A DNA stretch of 64,000 nucleotides from UBA4615 sp964399635. GTDB taxonomy: Bacteria; Pseudomonadota; Gammaproteobacteria; Burkholderiales; Burkholderiaceae_E. Numbering within the stretch: the stretch's first letter is position 1; the number at the start of each line of letters is the position of its first letter. Location: contig CAYNRU010000013.1 in assembly GCA_964399635.1 (NCBI GenBank), positions 1 through 64,000 on the forward strand, written 5' to 3'. This document shows positions 17,973-27,096 of the stretch, one piece after another. A program made the translations under genes and the position numbers. The notes beneath the pieces are model-generated. The model ran no database searches. It worked only from the letters and a program-made list of their open reading frames with translations, and was not told where the DNA came from.

Positions 17973-20099
17973 TCACTTAGTCGCCGCCGCGGGGTCGCGG
18001 AAGACGACCGCGTCGACTGCGACGCAGCCCGAGCCGCGCGGACCGACGATCACCGGATTGACGTCGAGGCTCGCGATCGCGGCCGCACCGTCGCGCATCA
18101 GGTCGCCGACCGCCGCTGCCGCCCCGCAGAAGGCCTCGACGTCCATCGCCGGCTCGCCGCGTACCCCCTCGAGCAGCGGCGCGATCCGCAGCCCACGCAG
18201 CGCCCGCTCGATTCGCGCCGGGGTGAACGGCGCAAGCACGACCGCCGCGTCGGGCATGGCCTCGACGTACTTGCCGCCGTCGCCGACCAGCAGCACCGGC
18301 CCGAACACCGGGTCGAGGTGCGCGCCGATCATCAGTTCCCGGCTGCCGCGGGCGAGCCGCGCGACGATCACGCCGTCGAGCGCGACGCCGGCCCTGCCGG
18401 CCGCGGCCTGGACGTCCCGGAACGCGGCCGCTACCGCGTCAGCGTCGGCGACGCCGACCTTCACCAGCCCGAGCTCCGACTTGTGCGCGACGGCCGACGA
18501 GCAGCCCTTGACCACGACCGGCCCCCCGCCCAGCGCCGCGAAGGCCGCACGGGCGGCGGCCTCGTCGACGCAGATCCGATGCGGCACGACAGGCACGCCG
18601 CGCGCGGCCAGCAGCGCTAGGCTCGCGCCCTCGTCCAGCATCGCGGGCGCAGCCCTCGCGTGGCCTGCCACCGGACGCGCAGGGCCCCGCAGGTCGGCGA
18701 TGCGTGCCGCCTCGAGGCGCTCGGCGTGCGACAGGTACTGGCCAAGCGCGCGGATCGCCTGGCCCTCGGTCGGATAGACCGACAGGCCGTGTGCCTTGAA
18801 GCAGTCGGCGACCGCCTGCTGCGAGGCCGCCGCGACCAGCGGCTTGCCGGTCTGCGCGGCGAACGCGGCGCTGTCGCGCGCAAAGGCGTCGACGTCGTAG
18901 CCGGCCCCGGCGACCGCGATGCCGACGAAGAACGCGTCGGCTGCGGGGTCGCGTGCGATCGCCGGCAGGATGGCGCCGAACAGGTTGCTGTTGCTGAGCA
19001 GCGCCGCGGTGATGTCCACCGGGTTGGAGGTGGTCGCGAAGCCGGGGAGGATGGTGCGCAGCTCGGCCTGCGTCGTGTCGGCGAGCGCCGCCATCGGCAT
19101 GCCGGCCTCGGTCGCGGCGTCCGCGGTGAGCACGCAGACAGCGCCCGAGTTGCTGATCGCCACCAGCCTGCGGCCGCGCGGGGTCCAGCCCTTGAGGTAC
19201 AGCTCGGCCGCGTCGACCATGTCGACCATGCTCTGGGCGCGCCAGATGCCCTGGTCCTCGAAGAAGGCGTCCACGACGCGGTCCTCGGTCGCGAGCGAGC
19301 CGGTGTGCGAGCGCGCGGCCGCCTGCCCGGCGGGCGAGCGTCCGGCCTTCAGCGCGATGATCGGCAGGCCGCGCCGGCGCGCGATCCGCGCGGCCTCGGC
19401 GAGGTTCCACGGGTCGGGCAGGCCCTCGAGGTAGAGCAGCAGCAGCTTCAGGCCCGGGTCCTCGGCCACGATCGTCGCGAGCTCGCACACCGTCACGTCG
19501 GCGTCGTTGCCGGTCGCATGCGCGTGCCGCACGCCGATGCCCCGCCCGCGCAGCAGGCCGTAGGGGATCACGCTCATCGCGCCGCTCTGGCTGATGATCC
19601 CGACCGGCCCGTCTGCAGCCGGCGTCTCGAGGAACATCGTCGAGAAGTTGGGCACCGCGCCGTTGCCGAAATTGGCGAGGCCCTGCGAGTTGGGGCCGAC
19701 GATCCGCATGCCCGCGGCCCGCGCCCGCGCCACCATCGTGCGCTCCTGCTCGCGGGCGACCGGGTCGGGCGTCTCGCCGAAGCCCGAGGCCATCACCACC
19801 GCCACCCGCACGCCGGCCGCGGCGCACTGGTCGACCGCCTGCACCGCGAGCTCGCCCGGCACGGCGATCACCACCATGTCGGGCACCTCGGGCAACGCGT
19901 CGAGCCCCGGATAGGCGTGCAGGCCCTGCAGGGTGTCGCGCGACGGGTTGATCGGGTAGACCGCGCCCTTGAAGCCGAAGCGCTTCAGGTAGGCGATCGG
20001 GCGCCCGCCGATCTTGTTGGCGTTGTCGGACGCGCCGATCACCGCGACGCAGCGGGGGGCAAGGGCGACACGCAGCGTATCGCGGGGGTCCGGGGTCAT
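17973..20099 (-). CDS. ADP-forming acyl-CoA synthetase (acetate-CoA ligase family)
   Basis: A 708-residue fused enzyme of the ADP-forming CoA ligase family, which makes an acyl-CoA and ADP from acid, CoA and ATP through a phosphohistidine. The CoA-binding domain (VAVIGASDNANKIGG, residues 18-32) leads, followed by the ligase domain with the expected phospho-His265 in RSHTGSLA and, in the C-terminal third, an ATP-grasp domain (VVVKGCSSAVAHKSELG). Length and order match alpha-beta fusions such as those acting on ferulate or short-chain acids. The substrate is unknown. It is 7 bp after the DUF35 gene and overlaps the following TctC gene region. Confidence 0.85.
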   Translation of the reverse strand: MTPDPRDTLRVALAPRCVAVIGASDNANKIGGRPIAYLKRFGFKGAVYPINPSRDTLQGLHAYPGLDALPEVPDMVVIAVPGELAVQAVDQCAAAGVRVAVVMASGFGETPDPVAREQERTMVARARAAGMRIVGPNSQGLANFGNGAVPNFSTMFLETPAADGPVGIISQSGAMSVIPYGLLRGRGIGVRHAHATGNDADVTVCELATIVAEDPGLKLLLLYLEGLPDPWNLAEAARIARRRGLPIIALKAGRSPAGQAAARSHTGSLATEDRVVDAFFEDQGIWRAQSMVDMVDAAELYLKGWTPRGRRLVAISNSGAVCVLTADAATEAGMPMAALADTTQAELRTILPGFATTSNPVDITAALLSNSNLFGAILPAIARDPAADAFFVGIAVAGAGYDVDAFARDSAAFAAQTGKPLVAAASQQAVADCFKAHGLSVYPTEGQAIRALGQYLSHAERLEAARIADLRGPARPVAGHARAAPAMLDEGASLALLAARGVPVVPHRICVDEAAARAAFAALGGGPVVVKGCSSAVAHKSELGLVKVGVADADAVAAAFRDVQAAAGRAGVALDGVIVARLARGSRELMIGAHLDPVFGPVLLVGDGGKYVEAMPDAAVVLAPFTPARIERALRGLRIAPLLEGVRGEPAMDVEAFCGAAAAVGDLMRDGAAAIASLDVNPVIVGPRGSGCVAVDAVVFRDPAAATK

Positions 20100-20106
20100 C
20101 GGTGTC

Positions 20107-20481
20107 TCAACGAGGGTTGGAGGCGGCGCGTTCGAAGTACGGGAGCAGTCGGCCCGCGATCTCGCGAAAGCCGACCGCGACCCGCTCGCCAAGCAGCAGG
20201 TCGAGCGGCGCGTGGCCCATCACGCGCGGGCCCTCGTCGAGCGCGACGAGCACCAGCCGGTAGGGGGCGACCGAGCGGAACGCATCGTCCGGGGCGCGGT
20301 GCACGACGGTGGTTGCGTGCACGACGCCGCCGCCGGCGGCGGCGAGCCGCCGGGGCTCGAGCGTGCCGCAGGCAGGGCAGAAGTCGCGCTCGAAGTACCA
20401 GACGGTGCCGCAGGCGCTGCAGCGCTGCAGCGCGATGCCCGCGCCGCCGAGGGTCCAGTCGGGGACGGCGGCGGTGGTCAC
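20107..20481 (-). CDS. DUF35 Zn-ribbon/OB-fold protein
   Basis: A 124-residue DUF35 protein. The N-terminal rubredoxin-like zinc ribbon has CSAC and CPAC, with Cys21, Cys24, Cys35 and Cys38; the rest forms the OB-fold that binds acyl-CoA in characterised members. DUF35 proteins act as obligate partners of thiolase-fold proteins, for example ChsH2-DUF35 with the Ltp2 aldolase in steroid side-chain degradation. Here the gene overlaps the thiolase-fold gene by 4 nt, so a complex is very likely. Confidence 0.85.
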   Translation of the reverse strand: MTTAAVPDWTLGGAGIALQRCSACGTVWYFERDFCPACGTLEPRRLAAAGGGVVHATTVVHRAPDDAFRSVAPYRLVLVALDEGPRVMGHAPLDLLLGERVAVGFREIAGRLLPYFERAASNPR

Positions 20482-21611
20482 GGACGCTCCAGGACGAGGC
20501 TGACGTGCGACGACAGCACGCCGCCGTCGCCATGCAGCAGCGCCACGCCAGCGCGCGGCGCCTGGCGGTCGCCGGCACGGCCGGTCATCTGCAGGTGGGT
20601 CTCGGCGAGGTGGGCCATCGCGCCGGCCACCCCGCAGTGACCGTAGGACAGCAGGCCGCCGTGCAGGTTCAGCGGCAGCGCGCCGTCCCGATCGAAGTGG
20701 CCGTCGCGCGCGAGCGCACCCGCCCTGCCCCGCGGCGCGAGCCCGATCTCCTCGAGCAGCAGCGTCAGCGTGACGGTGAAGCTGTCGTAGATCGCCGCGT
20801 ACTCGACGTCCGCGAGCGACAGGCCCGCGGCCTGCAGCGCGGTCGCGCTCGAGCGGTCCGCGCCGAAGCGCGTCAGGTCGGGCGCCGCGCTCACATGCTG
20901 CGCGGCGTGCGCCTGCGCGGCCGAGCGGATCGCGACCGGGTGGGGACCGTCCGGTGCCGCGCCGACGACCACCGCGCAGCCGCCGTCGGACACTGGGCAG
21001 CAGTCGAGCACCTTCAGCGGCGAGGCGATCGGGCGCGAGGCCAGCACGTCGGCCACGGTGACCGGATCGCGGAAGTGGGCGCCCGGATGGCGGGCGGCGT
21101 TGCGGCGCATCAGCACCGCGAGCTGCGCGAAGTCAGTCTCGTCGACGCCATGCTCGCTCATGTAGCGGGAGGCGACGAGCCCGTAGTAGGCGGGGATGGT
21201 AGGCCCGAGCGGCACCTCGTAGCGGGCATGGCCGGCCTGCGCGAGCGCCTGGATCGAGGCGTCGCGGCTCTGGCCGGTCATGCGGTTCTCGCCGCCCACC
21301 ACCAGCACGCGGCGCGCCGCGCCCGACTCGACCAGCAGGTGGGCGAGCATCACCATCGCAAAGCCGGTCGCGCCGCCCACCTGCACCGCGTGCGCGTAGG
21401 ACGGATGCAGGCCGAAGTGCTCGGCGAACACGGTGGCGAGCATGATGTGCGGCATGGTCGTGGCGTAGCCGCAGATCAGACCATCGACGTCGCCGCGCTC
21501 GAGGCCCGCGTCGGCGAGCGCCGCCGCGGCCGCCTCGCTCATCAGGTCGAGCGTGCTGCGCCCCTCGTGACGCCCGAAACGTGTCGCCGCGCTGCCCAGC
21601 AGGTAGCTCAC
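20478..21611 (-). CDS. Thiolase-fold (SCP2/lipid-transfer type) protein lacking the thiolase cysteine
   Basis: A 377-residue thiolase-superfamily protein of the SCP-x/Ltp branch. Where degradative thiolases have the nucleophilic Cys the sequence reads AVQVGGATGFAM (Gly79-Gly80), so normal thiolysis is unlikely. It keeps YDSFT and the C-terminal HGGLLSYGHCGVAG region. Proteins with this pattern include Ltp2, which performs a retro-aldol cleavage together with a DUF35 partner. It overlaps the DUF35 gene by 4 nt and the IclR gene by 4 nt (GTG start at 21611 inside the IclR stop). I infer an aldolase or a carbon-carbon lyase on a CoA ester. Confidence 0.8.
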   Translation of the reverse strand: MSYLLGSAATRFGRHEGRSTLDLMSEAAAAALADAGLERGDVDGLICGYATTMPHIMLATVFAEHFGLHPSYAHAVQVGGATGFAMVMLAHLLVESGAARRVLVVGGENRMTGQSRDASIQALAQAGHARYEVPLGPTIPAYYGLVASRYMSEHGVDETDFAQLAVLMRRNAARHPGAHFRDPVTVADVLASRPIASPLKVLDCCPVSDGGCAVVVGAAPDGPHPVAIRSAAQAHAAQHVSAAPDLTRFGADRSSATALQAAGLSLADVEYAAIYDSFTVTLTLLLEEIGLAPRGRAGALARDGHFDRDGALPLNLHGGLLSYGHCGVAGAMAHLAETHLQMTGRAGDRQAPRAGVALLHGDGGVLSSHVSLVLERP

Positions 21612-22471
21612 CGCGAGGTCTCCAGCGCCACGAGGCGTGCCGCGTCCGACGCGCCCGCCGCGCGCTCGCGATCGGCCTGCGTGAAGGCTGCCGGCGACGC
21701 GGGCGGCGAGGCCGCAAGCGTGGCGCCCTGCGACAGCGCCGAGACCGCCTCCTGCATCGCATCGCGCAGCGCGTCCAGCCGCGAGGTGAGGCGCTCGCTC
21801 AGCGCGGCGATGCTGATCGCCGCAGCGGGGCGCCCGTCGATGCCGAGGATGGGCATCGCCAGGCCGCCCATCCGCTCGACCACCACGTCGAGCAGCAGCG
21901 CGTAGCCGCGCGCGCGCGACTCGGCGATGCAGGCCTGCATGAAGGGACGGTCGATGCGCGGGTAGCGCGCGACCACGGCCGGCGCCACCTGGTCGAGCAC
22001 CGCCTGGACCTCGGCGTCGGGCAGCCAGGCCAGCAGCGCCAGGCTGCCCGCCCCCACCCCGAGCGGGCGGCGGCTGCCGACGTCCAGGTAGTTGGCGCGG
22101 ATCGGATAGGAGCCGAACTCCCTGTCGATGCACACCGCCTCGATGCCGTCGCGGGTCGACAGCAGCACCGTATCGCCCGACAGCGCAGCCAGCCTCATCA
22201 GCCAGGGCCGCGCGCGGTCGCGCACGTGGTCGCGGCCCTGCATCGCGATGCCCAGCAACAGCGCCTGGCCGCCCAGCCGGTAGCGCTTGGTGGCGTCGTC
22301 GCGCTCCACGAAGCCCTCGCCCGCCAGCGCCTCGAGCAGGCGCAGCGCAGTGGCCTTGTTCAGGCCGGTCATGGCCGACACGTCGGCGAGCCGCAGCGGA
22401 TCCGGCGCCGACAGGGTCCGCAGGATGCGGCACACCTTCTGGATCGCGCTGGTGTCGGACGGACGCGGCAT
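21608..22471 (-). CDS. IclR family transcriptional regulator
   Basis: A 287-residue IclR-type regulator. The winged helix-turn-helix occupies about residues 10-65 (AIQKVCRILRTL, then LADVSAMTGLNKATALRLLEAL), followed by the GAF-like effector domain (TVLLSTRDGIEAVCIDRE, RPLGVGAGSLALLAWLP). The C-terminus after about residue 250 is a longer Ala/Pro-rich tail than usual. It is encoded inside the long minus-strand operon, between the cyclase gene (7 bp) and the thiolase-fold gene (4 nt overlap), so it probably regulates the operon it belongs to. The ATG at 22471 removes an upstream non-conserved stretch. Confidence 0.88.
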   Translation of the reverse strand: MPRPSDTSAIQKVCRILRTLSAPDPLRLADVSAMTGLNKATALRLLEALAGEGFVERDDATKRYRLGGQALLLGIAMQGRDHVRDRARPWLMRLAALSGDTVLLSTRDGIEAVCIDREFGSYPIRANYLDVGSRRPLGVGAGSLALLAWLPDAEVQAVLDQVAPAVVARYPRIDRPFMQACIAESRARGYALLLDVVVERMGGLAMPILGIDGRPAAAISIAALSERLTSRLDALRDAMQEAVSALSQGATLAASPPASPAAFTQADRERAAGASDAARLVALETSR

Positions 22472-22478
22472 CGCGGGC

Positions 22479-23552
22479 TCAGACGGTCGCGATCGGGGTG
22501 GCGGGCGAACCCACGGCGCCGGGCAGCCGCAGCGGCGGCGCGGTGAGCAGAAAGCGGCTGCGACCGTGAGCGCGCAGCCACTGCGCAAGCGGCGTCAGGT
22601 ACCACAGTTCGCCCAGGTGGACGCCGAGCTTGAAGAGGCAGTGCTCGTGGATGGGCAGCGACGCGCAGCAGTCGGTGCGCACGGTGGCCGGCAGGTTCTC
22701 GACCGCGTAGTTGTCGGCGGCGAGGATCGCGAGACCGCTGTCGGTGATCCAGCGCAGCAGCCGCTCGTCACGCCCGTCGAGCACCGCGCAGGCGCCGTGC
22801 AGCGAGGCCTCGTCGGGCCGCCCGCCCATCTCGACCAGCATCTGCGCGAACCCGGTGTGCAGCAGCACCATGTCGCCCGGCTCGACGACCACCCGGTCGC
22901 GCTCCATCGTGCGCATCAGCGCGTCGTAGCCGACCAGCGTGCGCTCGCGGCCGAACTGCGCGTGCAGGTCGATCAGCACGCCGCGGCCCTGCACGCCCTG
23001 CGCCGCCATGTTCTCGATGCCGAGCGCGGTGGCGCCCGAGGTGGTGCGCGGCCCGGGCGAGGTCGGCACGCCCGCGTCCGACACGTCGACGGGCCCGAAG
23101 ATGTGGAAGCCCGCCCGATAGCCGTTGTAGTACACCGGCTCGGGCAGCCCGTCGCCGTTGGCGTCGAACATCTGACCGACATGGGCGAAGCTGTCCCACT
23201 GCGTCGAATACTGCAGGTGCAGGATCGCGAGGTCGTCGCAGACTACGTCGGTCTGCATCGGATCGTCGTCCATGAACCGGTAGTTCATGTTGGGCCGGCC
23301 GTTGCGCACCGTGGGGCGCAGCACCGGCGGCAGCCTGCGCGGATTGAGCAGGTTGCCCCCGGGCAGGTCCAGCGGCAGGCTCAGGCAGAAGGTGCGCCCC
23401 TCGGTGACCTCGGCCACGCCCTGGCGGACTTTCTCGGGGGTCAGCAGGTTCAGGCGCCCGAGCTGGTCGTCCGGGCCGAAGTCGCCCCAGGTCGAGCCCT
23501 CGGGGCGGCGGGTCCAGCGTGGGGCGGCGGCGCCGCGGTCATCCGAGCTCAT
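22479..23552 (-). CDS. Cyclase family (kynurenine-formamidase-like) hydrolase
   Basis: A 357-residue protein of the cyclase superfamily, metal-dependent amide or lactone hydrolases. The core is recognisable: WGDFGPDDQLGRLNLLTPEKV near residue 22, the metal region STQWDSFAHVG, GRGVLIDLHA, and PGDMVLLHTG. In the formamidase branch the metal motif reads HxGTHxDxxxH; in this subgroup the leading His is replaced, as here (QWDSFAHV). It would open a ring or cleave an amide in the degraded compound. It lies 38 bp downstream of livF in the same run, so uptake and first hydrolysis appear linked. The ATG at 23552 gives MSSDD. Confidence 0.8.
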   Translation of the reverse strand: MSSDDRGAAAPRWTRRPEGSTWGDFGPDDQLGRLNLLTPEKVRQGVAEVTEGRTFCLSLPLDLPGGNLLNPRRLPPVLRPTVRNGRPNMNYRFMDDDPMQTDVVCDDLAILHLQYSTQWDSFAHVGQMFDANGDGLPEPVYYNGYRAGFHIFGPVDVSDAGVPTSPGPRTTSGATALGIENMAAQGVQGRGVLIDLHAQFGRERTLVGYDALMRTMERDRVVVEPGDMVLLHTGFAQMLVEMGGRPDEASLHGACAVLDGRDERLLRWITDSGLAILAADNYAVENLPATVRTDCCASLPIHEHCLFKLGVHLGELWYLTPLAQWLRAHGRSRFLLTAPPLRLPGAVGSPATPIATV

Positions 23553-23590
23553 CGATTCGTCTCCGTTGGAATCCAGTGGCCGCGCCGCGC

Positions 23591-24346
23591 TCAGGCGGCG
23601 TGCCGGGCATCGCCACCGAGATAGACCTGGCGCACGAGCTCGCCATCGCGCAGCGCCTCGACGGGCGCGGCGACCGCGATGCGGCCGGTCTCGACGATGT
23701 ATCCGAAGTGCGCGTGCCGCAGGGCCTTCTCGACCATCTGCTCGACCAGCAGGATCGCGAGCCCCTCGGCGCACAGCTGCGCGGCGACCGCCAGGATCCG
23801 GTCGATGACGATCGGGGCGAGACCGCCCGAGGGCTCGTCGAGCATCAGCAGCCGCGGCTCGCCGATCACGCCCTGCGCGACGGCGAGGATCTGCTGCTGG
23901 CCGCCGGACAGCCGCGACGCCATCTGCTGCCGACGCTCGGCGAGCTCGGGGAACAGCGCGTAGATCCGGTCGAGCTTGCTGCGGTCGCCGCGCGGCGACT
24001 TCGCATAGGTGCCGATCAGCAGGTTGTCCTCGACCGAGAGCGTGAGGAACACCCGATGGCCCTCCAGCACCTGCACGATGCCGGCCTGCACGGTCTCGCG
24101 CGGCGATGCGCCCGACAGGTCGCGACCCTCGAAGCTCACCGTGCCGGCGCGCTTGGGGATCAGCCCGGAGACGGCGTGCAGGATCGTGCTCTTGCCGGCG
24201 CCGTTGCGCCCGAGCACGACGACGAACTCGCCGGCGCGTACGTCGAAGGACACGTCGCGCACCACCTCGGCCTTGCCGTAGGCGACCCGCAGGCCGCGCA
24301 CGTCGAGCAGCACGCGCTCGGGACGTTCGATCGGAGTGGCGCTCAT
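23591..24346 (-). CDS. LivF-type ABC transporter ATP-binding protein
   Basis: A 251-residue ATPase of the branched-chain amino acid/amide (HAAT) importer family, F-type. Walker A is GRNGAGKST near residue 46, the signature is RLSGGQQQ, Walker B is LLMLDEPSGGLAP and the switch His region is ILLVEQMV. It couples ATP hydrolysis to import with the partner LivG and permeases LivHM. The gene is 3 bp after livG. In such catabolic clusters these importers usually carry aromatic or other carboxylates rather than leucine. Confidence 0.9.
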   Translation of the reverse strand: MSATPIERPERVLLDVRGLRVAYGKAEVVRDVSFDVRAGEFVVVLGRNGAGKSTILHAVSGLIPKRAGTVSFEGRDLSGASPRETVQAGIVQVLEGHRVFLTLSVEDNLLIGTYAKSPRGDRSKLDRIYALFPELAERRQQMASRLSGGQQQILAVAQGVIGEPRLLMLDEPSGGLAPIVIDRILAVAAQLCAEGLAILLVEQMVEKALRHAHFGYIVETGRIAVAAPVEALRDGELVRQVYLGGDARHAA

Positions 24347-24349
24347 CGC

Positions 24350-25207
24350 TCAGGCCCCCAGGTAGACCCGGATCACTTCCGGGTCGTTGCGCACGTCGTC
24401 GGGCGTGCCGTGCCGGATGGTCTTGCCGACGTCGAGCGCGGTCACGCGGTCGCAGACGCGGAACACGAAGTCGGTGTGGTGCTCCACCAGCAGCACACCG
24501 ATGCCGGCATCCCGGATGGTGCGCAGGATGTCGGCGAGGTGCTCGATCTCGTCGGTGGACAGGCCGCCCGCCGGCTCGTCGAGCAGGATGAAGCGCGGAC
24601 GCATCGCCAGGCCGCGTGCAATCTCCAGGAAGCGCTGCTCGGCGTGTTCGAGCAGGTTCGCGCGGCGCCCGATCGCGTGCGCCAGGCCTACGCCGTGCAA
24701 CAGCTCGGTCGCCTCGGCCCGGAACGTCGCGTCCTCGCGTCCGGCGCGCGGCAGGCCGAGCGCAGTGCCGAGGAAGCCGGCGCGCGCGTGGACCCAGGCG
24801 CCGAGCATGGCGTTCTCGAGCACCGACAGCGTCGGCAGCAGGCGGGGCTTCTGGAAGGTGCGGGCCACGCCGAGCCGCGCGCGCCGCTGCACGGTCTCGG
24901 CCTCGAGCCGCTCGCCGCCGAGTGTCACCGACCCCGAGGTCGGCTCGTAGTAGCCGGTCAGCAGGTTGAGCAGCGTGGTCTTGCCGCTGCCGTTGGGGCC
25001 GATCAGTCCGTGGATCTCGCCCGGGCGCAGCTCGAGCGACACATGGTCGAGCGCGACCAACCCGCCGAAGACCTTGCTGACATCGACGGCGCACAGCGGG
25101 TCGCCGACTGGCGCCGCGCGGCGCACGTCGTCGTGCGAGGGCGAGAGCGAGGCGCCCGGCGCGGCGGGCCCGGCCGCGCGCGCCTGCGCCGACGGCGCGG
25201 CGCTCAT
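24350..25207 (-). CDS. LivG-type ABC transporter ATP-binding protein
   Basis: A 285-residue ATPase, G-type of the HAAT importers. Walker A is GPNGSGKTT, the Q-loop is ARTFQKPRLLPTLSV, Walker B is FILLDEPAGGLS and the H-loop is VLLVEHHTDF. In place of the usual LSGGQ the signature reads NLLEHAEQR, which is clearly degenerate and unusual, so this subunit may have a weakened ATPase site. The N-terminus has about 35 extra Ala-rich residues before the conserved start. The ATG overlaps the livM stop by 4 nt. Confidence 0.88.
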   Translation of the reverse strand: MSAAPSAQARAAGPAAPGASLSPSHDDVRRAAPVGDPLCAVDVSKVFGGLVALDHVSLELRPGEIHGLIGPNGSGKTTLLNLLTGYYEPTSGSVTLGGERLEAETVQRRARLGVARTFQKPRLLPTLSVLENAMLGAWVHARAGFLGTALGLPRAGREDATFRAEATELLHGVGLAHAIGRRANLLEHAEQRFLEIARGLAMRPRFILLDEPAGGLSTDEIEHLADILRTIRDAGIGVLLVEHHTDFVFRVCDRVTALDVGKTIRHGTPDDVRNDPEVIRVYLGA

Positions 25208-26199
25208 GCGTCCCCCCGGATCGCGCGGGCCAGCCGCGGCAGGTCCGGCCTGACCGGGACGCTCGTGACCACGCGCGGCCGCAGGCGCTCGGACAGCACC
25301 TCGAAGAGTCGCCCGATGCCCTCGGGCACCACCAGCACGACCAGCAGCAGCAGCAGCCCGTAGAAGAAGTTGCCCAGCTTGGCGAGCGGCGACACCAGCT
25401 CGGGCAGCGCGGTCAGCACCACCACGCCCAGGAAAGGCCCGAGGATGCTGCCGCGGCCGCCGATGATGATGCACACGAAGAAGAACAGGCTGAGCTCGAA
25501 GTGGAAGGTGTCGGGCGTGATGTAGCTCTGCAGCGAGGCGAACAGCGCGCCACCCACGCCGGCGGTCACGCCGCTGAACAGGAAGGTGACGAGCTTGGCG
25601 CGGAACACCGGCACGCCCACCGCCTGAGCGGTGACGACGCTGTCGCGGATCGCGATCAGGCCGCGGCCCTGCATGCGGCGCGCGATGTTCCAGGTCAGCC
25701 AGGTGACGACCGCGGCCGTGCCCGCCACCAGGTAGTAGAAGCCGCCAGGCGTATCGAACGGCTTCGGGAAGCCCGGGACCGCGAGGCCGATGCCCCCGCC
25801 GGTCAGTTCGCCCTGGGCGAGCACGAACTCGCCCACGATCAGCGACACGGCCATCGTCGCCATCGCAAAATAGAAGCCCGGCAGCCGCAGGCTCGGCAGG
25901 CCCAGAAGGAGGCCCGCGAGCCCGCAGATCGCGCCCGACCCGGCGACCGCGAGCGCCGGGTGCACGCCCGCCTTGCCGGCCAGGATCGCGAATGCGTAGG
26001 CGCCGATCGACAGCAGGCCGACGTGCCCGATCGAGAGCTGGCCGCTGTAGCCGATCACCAGGTTGAGCCCGCCGATCAGCACCCAGTACGCGAAGATCAG
26101 CGTCGCGAGATGCAGCTGGTACTGGTCGCCCGCCCACAGCGGCAGCGTGGCCGCCGCGAGCGCGCCGACGGCGAGCGCCGCGAGTCGTTTGGGTTCCAT
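25204..26199 (-). CDS. LivM-type ABC transporter permease
   Basis: A 331-residue polytopic permease of the HAAT family. Hydrophobic segments run throughout, with the family motifs NLVIGYSGQLSIGHVGLLSIGA-like region near residue 48 (positions about 26060-25990) and IIGGRGSILGPFLGV near residue 250. The C-terminal 30 residues are polar and arginine-rich. With LivH it forms the membrane channel. The ATG at 26199 is preceded by a GGAG ribosome site; the frame is open much further up but that part overlaps livH. The stop overlaps the livG start. Confidence 0.9.
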   Translation of the reverse strand: MEPKRLAALAVGALAAATLPLWAGDQYQLHLATLIFAYWVLIGGLNLVIGYSGQLSIGHVGLLSIGAYAFAILAGKAGVHPALAVAGSGAICGLAGLLLGLPSLRLPGFYFAMATMAVSLIVGEFVLAQGELTGGGIGLAVPGFPKPFDTPGGFYYLVAGTAAVVTWLTWNIARRMQGRGLIAIRDSVVTAQAVGVPVFRAKLVTFLFSGVTAGVGGALFASLQSYITPDTFHFELSLFFFVCIIIGGRGSILGPFLGVVVLTALPELVSPLAKLGNFFYGLLLLLVVLVVPEGIGRLFEVLSERLRPRVVTSVPVRPDLPRLARAIRGDA

Positions 26200-26210
26200 G
26201 CGGGGGCTCC

Positions 26211-27071
26211 TCAGACGGGCCGCACGTTGCGCGAGCCGAGCAGCCCTTCGGGCTTGACCAGCAGCACGACCATCAGCAGTCCGACCGCGATGGTCTGCTG
26301 GTACTCCCCGCCGAACCAGTAGCTCGCGAACGCGTTGAGCAGCCCGAGCGCGAAGCCGCCGATCAGCGCGCCGACGTTGCTGCCCAGGCCGCCGACGGCC
26401 AGCGCGATGAAGCCGTTGAGGGTCAGCGACAGCCCGAGCGCGAAGTACGCGAAGGTCAGCTGCCCCGCTGCGAAGCCCGCGAGGCCGCCGAGCGCGCCGG
26501 CGAGCACGTAGGACGCGACCCGGATGCGGTCGGTCGAGACGCCGCGGGCCCGCGCCGCGAACGCGTCCTCGGACATCGCCACGAAGAGCTTGCCGTACAT
26601 CGTGCGCGAGTAGAACGCGGCCAGACCGAGCGCCATCACCACCGCGAGCGCCACGGGCAGCCAGAACTTCTGGTCGGCGATGCCCGCTCTGAAGTCCTGC
26701 GGGATCAGGCGGGGAAAGGGCCTGGGCTCCGTCCCCCACCACAGGCCGACCGCCTGCTGCACCATGGTCGCGACCGCGAGCGTCGACAGCAGCCACAGGT
26801 GCTCGTCGCTGCGGGCCAGCACCCTGCGGATCGCGACCACGTCGGTGATCCATCCGAAGAAGGCGCCCACGGCGATCGCCGCGGCCAGGCCCACCCACCA
26901 GGGCAGGCCCAGGCCGTTGATCGCATAGGCGCCGAACACGCCCCCGAGCATCGCGATGTGGCCGGTCGTGACCGACAGCACCTTCGAGGTCGAGAACATC
27001 ACGTTGTAGACCAGCGCGGTGGCCGCGAAGATGGCGCCCGTGGCCAGCCCGGTGACGATGACGAAGAGCAT
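26211..27071 (-). CDS. LivH-type ABC transporter permease
   Basis: A 286-residue membrane protein of the HAAT permease family, H-type. It shows about eight hydrophobic segments, the conserved opening GLATGAIFAATALVYNVMF and the internal ALGGLAGFAAG and VGGLGSNVGALIGGF motifs. It pairs with LivM, encoded 11 bp downstream. Normal length. The gene follows livK after 25 bp. Confidence 0.9.
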   Translation of the reverse strand: MLFVIVTGLATGAIFAATALVYNVMFSTSKVLSVTTGHIAMLGGVFGAYAINGLGLPWWVGLAAAIAVGAFFGWITDVVAIRRVLARSDEHLWLLSTLAVATMVQQAVGLWWGTEPRPFPRLIPQDFRAGIADQKFWLPVALAVVMALGLAAFYSRTMYGKLFVAMSEDAFAARARGVSTDRIRVASYVLAGALGGLAGFAAGQLTFAYFALGLSLTLNGFIALAVGGLGSNVGALIGGFALGLLNAFASYWFGGEYQQTIAVGLLMVVLLVKPEGLLGSRNVRPV

Positions 27072-27096
27072 CGGCGTGTGTCCGGAGGAGGTCGGC

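Noticed and set aside
18660..21905. A 1081-codon plus-strand open frame
   Set aside because: Antisense to the ADP-forming CoA ligase, DUF35 and thiolase-fold genes, whose motifs are clear on the minus strand.
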